NCBI GenBank assembly: GCA_947385425.1
Contig: CANDKY010000002.1
Location: 53,110-117,109 of the forward strand
Reading direction: 5' to 3'
DNA: 64,000 bases
Source of the DNA: an uncultured Lachnospiraceae bacterium
GTDB taxonomy: Bacteria > Bacillota > Clostridia > Lachnospirales > Lachnospiraceae
The stretch's first letter is position 1, and each line of letters starts with the position of its first letter. The translations under genes were made by a program, and so were the position numbers. Under the pieces are notes generated by a model. The model was not told the DNA's origin, ran no database searches, and saw only the letters and a program-made list of their open reading frames with translations. Below, piece by piece: positions 60,201-64,000 of the stretch.

Positions 60201-61337
60201 TTAAGTTAACGACATTGCAATCCAACTGCGCAGGCGCTCCACATAATATTTATCGGAAAAATCATGCGCACGGCGGACTGCCGCCTCGCAATAACCCGCC
60301 CGATACCTCTCATCCTCAAACATCCTCCTTATCTCTTTGGCAAGCCGCTTCTCTTCCTCCGTTATCACATCTGCATCCATATTCTTTTCCGGGCTCATGT
60401 TTTCCAAAAGCACACCGTAATCCTCCCCTTCCCCGCACAGGATTTCACGCGGCCCTGTCAGACAATCCGTGGCAATTACCGGAATCCCTAATGCCATCGC
60501 TTCTATCAGCGCATTGGGAAAACCCTCATGGTACGAAGTCAGCACATACAGGGACGATACACTGAGATAAGGAAACGGATTTCTCTTTAATCCGGCGAAA
60601 TAAACCCAATCCTCCACATGGAGCTGCCAGGCCAGCGTCTTATACTCATCAAAATCCCCCTCACCGATAATCATCAGTTTCGCATCCCGGCACTCCGTCC
60701 TCACCAATGCAAAAGCTTTCAGCAGATGCCAGAACCCTTTCACATCATCCTCCCGTCCCATGGAAACGATGATATGCTCCCGGTCTGCCCATGGCAGTAC
60801 CGGTTCTTCCTCCCCTGCCCGTTCCTTCAGCCTGTCCGCATCCAGAGGATTATACAGCGTCACAGCCTTACTGCAATGATACTTCCCTGCTATTTCCTCT
60901 TCTATCCGCCTGGAACAACAAAGCACCTTATCCGCCCTTTTAGAAAAAAGCCGGATCTTCCTTTCGTTCTCCATGTCCATATAGCTGCGTATACCAACCC
61001 ATATCTTTGCTTCCCTTCCGGAAAACACATTCACAATATTCGCACTGGGTCCGAAACTATATGCGATATCTATTTCCAGCTTATGCTTCAGCTTCCTGAC
61101 CGCCCGGCTCCTTTTCAGAATATTCACTGATTTGCCTGCCAAACTTTCCTTCACTCCCATATGAAGGTCTGTCACATTCAGCCCCCTGATGTCATAAGCG
61201 ATATCCCTTGAGTCAAATATCACAATATAAATATCATAATATGGCTCCAAAAGCCTCGCCGTTTCCACACACACACGCTCAAATCCCCCCTGGTGAAGCA
61301 TAGGGACTATAAGCATAATCCTTTTTTTCCTAACCAT
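60201..61337 (-). CDS. Glycosyltransferase family 4
   Basis: About 378 residues. RIMLIVPMLHQGGFERVCVE, IIVSMGREDDVKGFWHLLKA, LTSYHEGFPNALIEAMALGI and ATDCLTGPREILCGEGEDYG mark a GT4 enzyme. The acceptor domain carries GVKESLAGKSVNILKRSRAV. Start ATG 61337 lies inside the last codons of the preceding GT4 gene (stop 61330) and has GGAGG five bases before it, so the two genes overlap by eight bases and are coupled. Confidence 0.88.
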   Translation of the reverse strand: MVRKKRIMLIVPMLHQGGFERVCVETARLLEPYYDIYIVIFDSRDIAYDIRGLNVTDLHMGVKESLAGKSVNILKRSRAVRKLKHKLEIDIAYSFGPSANIVNVFSGREAKIWVGIRSYMDMENERKIRLFSKRADKVLCCSRRIEEEIAGKYHCSKAVTLYNPLDADRLKERAGEEEPVLPWADREHIIVSMGREDDVKGFWHLLKAFALVRTECRDAKLMIIGEGDFDEYKTLAWQLHVEDWVYFAGLKRNPFPYLSVSSLYVLTSYHEGFPNALIEAMALGIPVIATDCLTGPREILCGEGEDYGVLLENMSPEKNMDADVITEEEKRLAKEIRRMFEDERYRAGYCEAAVRRAHDFSDKYYVERLRSWIAMSLT

Positions 61338-62532
61338 CCATACCTCCGGCCACACGGTTTCCGTTTTTTGCTGCCAGGTAAAATCTCTCTAATTCCTCCG
61401 CCTGTCCCTTCACATCAAAACCGGCTTCCTTTATTCTCCCGCACATATCCTCCCTTTGATAGGACAAATGATTCTCCACATATTCTGCCCATACGGCAGC
61501 CGGTTTGTCAATACTTTCAAAACAAACCAGTCTGCTCACCCCCACTTCCTTCGTGATCCTATCGGAAATCAGACACCGCAGCCCCGCGGCCTGCGCTTCC
61601 ACCACCGTTCCCGGCAGTCCTTCATACCTGGAAGGGAAAAGGAAAAAATCAAAGGCTTGATAATACTCCTCCACATTTTTCCGGTTCCCCATAAAAAAAA
61701 CATCCCCTGAAATCCCCATTGCCTTTGCCTGGCCCTTTACTTTTTCCATCCCGTCCCCTTCACCGAGAAGCACCAGCGCACAACGTTTTCCTGCGGATCC
61801 CAGGCTGCGGTGCAGACAGGCAAATATCTCCAACAGGAATTCATGATTTTTCGCATAGTGAAACCGCCCCACATGCCCCACCACAGCACAGTCCTCTATA
61901 TTCATCTCCATACGGAGCCTGGCCCTTACCGCCTCATTATACCGGAACTTTTCCGCATCAACCGCATTGGGGAACAGGTACGCTTTCGGCGAATTTATCC
62001 AACCGGCACCAAATACAGATTTCCCTGCCTCCCTGGAACAGGCAAAGCAGTAATCAGCCTTTTTTTGCAACGGAAGCCGAAGCAGCCTGGTCGCCAGCCC
62101 TTTCATCCCCTTATCAACCCCCGCGCTTCTGGCATGGGCGCAAACCACCGGCACTCCTGCCCTCTTTGCCTCCGGAAGATAAACGGAAGCAGTACTTGTC
62201 ATATGCCCCTGCACTACGGCAAAGTCATGATACACCCTGAAAAAATCCCTCACTGCTTTTTTATACTGTAAATAATTATATCCGATAAACCTGGGAAGAA
62301 TATATACCTTCCCCCCCAAAGCCTCCACTTCCTCATCATAAAACTCCGGAACCCGCATCATGCCGTCCCCTTTTTCCGCCCCGCCCGGCATTCTCTGATG
62401 TACAAGAAAATCAAACTGAACCTTTTCCCTGTCTATGCAGCGGTACAAATCCATAATACGGCTCTCCGCCCCTCCCAGGCTCAAGCCTCCCAGCACATGC
62501 AGCACCCGTACAGGTTTCTCCATTTCCGTCAT
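61330..62532 (-). CDS. Glycosyltransferase family 4
   Basis: 400 residues. VRVLHVLGGLSLGGAESRIM is the usual GT4 N-terminus with its Gly-rich loop; the donor domain has VVGHVGRFHYAKNHEFLLEI and LFPSRYEGLPGTVVEAQAAG, with both donor-binding glutamates. It belongs to the EpsF/EpsD-like branch. GGATAGGAA precedes ATG 62532. It is the second gene of the long leftward locus. Confidence 0.88.
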   Translation of the reverse strand: MTEMEKPVRVLHVLGGLSLGGAESRIMDLYRCIDREKVQFDFLVHQRMPGGAEKGDGMMRVPEFYDEEVEALGGKVYILPRFIGYNYLQYKKAVRDFFRVYHDFAVVQGHMTSTASVYLPEAKRAGVPVVCAHARSAGVDKGMKGLATRLLRLPLQKKADYCFACSREAGKSVFGAGWINSPKAYLFPNAVDAEKFRYNEAVRARLRMEMNIEDCAVVGHVGRFHYAKNHEFLLEIFACLHRSLGSAGKRCALVLLGEGDGMEKVKGQAKAMGISGDVFFMGNRKNVEEYYQAFDFFLFPSRYEGLPGTVVEAQAAGLRCLISDRITKEVGVSRLVCFESIDKPAAVWAEYVENHLSYQREDMCGRIKEAGFDVKGQAEELERFYLAAKNGNRVAGGMDG

Positions 62533-62563
62533 ATTTCCTATCCTTTATCCGATATCCCGCCTT

Positions 62564-63289
62564 TTATAATTTCACCAGTATACGCTTCACCCTTGCAAAC
62601 AGATACTCCACGCCCCGGCCAAACAATGACCTTCCTGCCGGCGGCTCTTGTAAATATTCCCCGTAAGATATGGTCTTTTGTTCCCGAAATATCCTGCGGT
62701 ACTTTTCCATATCTTTCTCATTTATGGTATTCGTATGCACCACCATCGTCGTAAACCCATGCTTCTTTTTCAGGCTGCTTCCCAACCGGAAGGAAATCGG
62801 GTAGAAAACCATCCCGTCCCAAAGATAAGGACGGTTTCCAAACCCATCCGTAATCTTCCGGAACCCCGCCTGCTTCAACGCTTTTAGCGTATTCCTGTCA
62901 TAAGAATGGGCCGGTGCCATAAAAATATCCGTATAGATGCCATGGGATTCCAGAATCTTCTTTCCCTTTTCCAGCATATCCCTCTGCCGCCCACAGGATA
63001 CACCCGCAAACTCAGAAAAATCATTTAAAGGAAACATGCCGCCCTTCTTCTCCGTATATACATGCCGGAAACCATGCAGGGCAACCACCCACCCGTTATC
63101 CTGGAGTCCCTTCACATATTGCCAGAATTCTTCCTTCTCCATAACCCTGTTCAAATTCTCATCCCGGTTATCCGGCACCACGCCAATCAACGGCTTTATC
63201 CCATATTCCTCCAGAAGCCCCCGAAACATTTCAAACTTCTCCCAATCCATCGCCGGGGTTATATCATCCAAACGAACTGCTATCTTCAT
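62564..63289 (-). CDS. DUF2334-type polysaccharide deacetylase-like protein
   Basis: 241 residues, no signal peptide. KIAVRLDDITPAMDWEKFEM (the Asp-Asp of the deacetylase core), GIKPLIGVVPDNRDENLNRV, GWVVALHGFRHVYTEKKGG (LHGFRH, metal His residues) and IFMAPAHSYDRNTLKALKQA are the DUF2334 motifs. Probably removes acetyl from a glycan precursor; substrate unknown. First gene after the promoter at 63388-63416; GGATGGAAAT precedes ATG 63289. Confidence 0.8.
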   Translation of the reverse strand: MKIAVRLDDITPAMDWEKFEMFRGLLEEYGIKPLIGVVPDNRDENLNRVMEKEEFWQYVKGLQDNGWVVALHGFRHVYTEKKGGMFPLNDFSEFAGVSCGRQRDMLEKGKKILESHGIYTDIFMAPAHSYDRNTLKALKQAGFRKITDGFGNRPYLWDGMVFYPISFRLGSSLKKKHGFTTMVVHTNTINEKDMEKYRRIFREQKTISYGEYLQEPPAGRSLFGRGVEYLFARVKRILVKL

Positions 63290-63387
63290 ATTTCCATCCT
63301 GCTCCGCCGGTTCCTATCCTTCCCAGCCAGTTCCCATCCTTCCTTTCCAGCCTAAGCGCTTCATTTAATTGCATAGGATATGTTTCT

Positions 63388-63416
63388 ACTTTAGCCAAAA
63401 AAACTTATTACGTCAA
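63388..63416 (-). promoter_or_regulatory. Promoter of the large leftward exopolysaccharide locus
   Basis: On the minus strand TTGACG (63416-63411), a 17-base spacer and TAAAGT (63393-63388), a four-of-six match to the -10 box. The leader is about 90 bases to ATG 63289. It lies in an AT-rich gap (63290-63613) that also forms the trailer side of the CRISPR array; nothing else is visible there. Confidence 0.55.
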
Positions 63417-63613
63417 GTTATAGCTGCTACTTTTCTAAATAGATTTACAGTAATTTATCCTTATTTGAAAGCATAGTTATGCGCTTGTAAAATTACATAA
63501 TCATTATGCGATATATACTATAAGTGCTGTATATTCTTGCAGTATCACCTATGATAGCGTTGCTCACATGCACGGAAAACATTAAGTCATTTTCATATAA
63601 TGCCGTTATTCCA

Positions 63614-64000
63614 GGATCACCCCCGCACACGCGGGGAAAACGCCGTCTGTATCTGTCTCCGCACCGTACACGGAGGATCACCCCCGCACACGCGGGGAAA
63701 ACTGCTCTTTTTGCTGCCTCTGTTAGTGCCATATAGGATCACCCCCGCCCACGCGGGGAAAACGCTAACTCCGTATGAAAATAATATCACACTAAGGGAT
63801 CACCCCCGCCCACGCGGGGAAAACTATCATATTCGGTTTTTGACAGGCGTTCTTTGAGGATCACCCCCGCCCACGCGGGGAAAACGTGCTGAGGCGGTGG
63901 AGGGATATTTCCCGGCAGGGATCACCCCCGCCCACGCGGGGAAAACTACTTGGTCTTATGGAGGGTATTTCTGCTGCTAGGATCACCCCCGCCCACGCGG
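63614..64000 (-). CRISPR. Type I-E style CRISPR array, distal end, continues beyond the window
   Basis: Six complete 28-base repeats (63614, 63675, 63736, 63797, 63858, 63919) and a seventh cut by the window edge (63980), with six spacers of 33 bases at an exact 61-base period. Plus-strand repeat form is GGATCACCCCCGCCCACGCG then GGGAAAAC; the minus-strand form with a CCCCGC/GCGGGG hairpin is typical of type I-E, with handle GTGATCC. The two leftmost repeats have A in place of C in the loop (GCACAC for GCCCAC), which marks the leader-distal end, so the leader and probably the cas genes lie to the right. No cas gene is in this window. Confidence 0.95.

Noticed and set aside
63365-63613. AT-rich stretch as the CRISPR leader
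   Set aside because: The minus-strand repeat form gives the type I-E handle, and the two variant repeats lie on this side, so it is the trailer; the leader should be to the right.

Overview
The window looks like a chromosomal segment of a Gram-positive gut anaerobe of the class Clostridia, most likely a Lachnospiraceae. The reasons are moderate GC, strong AGGAGG-type ribosome binding sites, frequent GTG starts, Clostridia-type families (DUF3990/DUF3791, DUF4956 with a VTC domain, CotH-like, AAA-ATPase-like/PD-(D/E)XK proteins) and a type I-E style CRISPR array. No rRNA, tRNA, prophage or intact transposase was found. Almost everything encoded here builds and exports cell-surface glycans.

Layout. 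(1) 1-2.4 kb: the 3'-truncated end of a Wzy-like polymerase, a three-gene DUF3791/DUF3990 toxin-antitoxin-like unit, and a decayed Uma2 gene. (2) 2.5-4.4 kb: a large polytopic membrane protein transcribed leftward, divergent from (3) 4.5-13.6 kb, a rightward glycan operon: Wzy-like polymerase, GT4, radical SAM/SPASM protein, PglK/MsbA-type ABC flippase and three more GT4 enzymes, closed by a strong bidirectional terminator. The two divergent promoters at 4.42-4.50 kb are near consensus. (4) 13.6-16.4 kb: two coupled polytopic membrane proteins, leftward. (5) 16.6-19.7 kb: a decaying CotH / DUF4956 / VTC group, in which one CotH-like gene lacks its N-lobe, a second is frameshifted and shortened, and the VTC domain lacks its N-terminus. 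(6) 19.7-63.3 kb: more than 40 kb of leftward genes forming a very large exopolysaccharide locus. It has a deacetylase-like first gene behind a promoter at 63.4 kb, an initiating sugar-phosphate transferase, another Wzy, a Wzx flippase, a MATE transporter, many GT4, GT2, GT11 and GT17 enzymes, a pyruvyl transferase, two asparagine-synthase-like amidotransferases and a GH105 hydrolase. Nuclease-like accessory genes (Rpn, two AAA-ATPase-like/PD-(D/E)XK proteins, Uma2, a short nucleotidyltransferase) are scattered through it. (7) 63.6 kb to the edge: the distal end of a CRISPR array with 28-nt repeats and 33-nt spacers.

The genes fit together as lipid-linked repeat-unit synthesis: the transferase at 40.4-41.8 kb loads a sugar phosphate on undecaprenyl phosphate, glycosyltransferases extend it, Wzx or the ABC flippase moves it across the membrane, and Wzy proteins polymerise it. 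Amidation, pyruvylation, fucosylation and possibly acyl or deacetyl modification decorate it.

The most unusual material is non-coding. Two families of intergenic repeats lie between the exopolysaccharide genes. Family 1 starts at or just after stop codons and has three hairpins; its copies differ by paired changes that preserve base pairing. Family 2 lies immediately upstream of ribosome binding sites (two amidotransferase genes and a GT17 gene); its three members have different stem sequences but the same nested-hairpin plan and the same GGTACTGGAATAGGAG end, and two of them have a direct-inverted-direct layout that allows alternative pairing. There are also two MITE-like elements and several in-frame low-complexity inserts inside glycosyltransferase genes.
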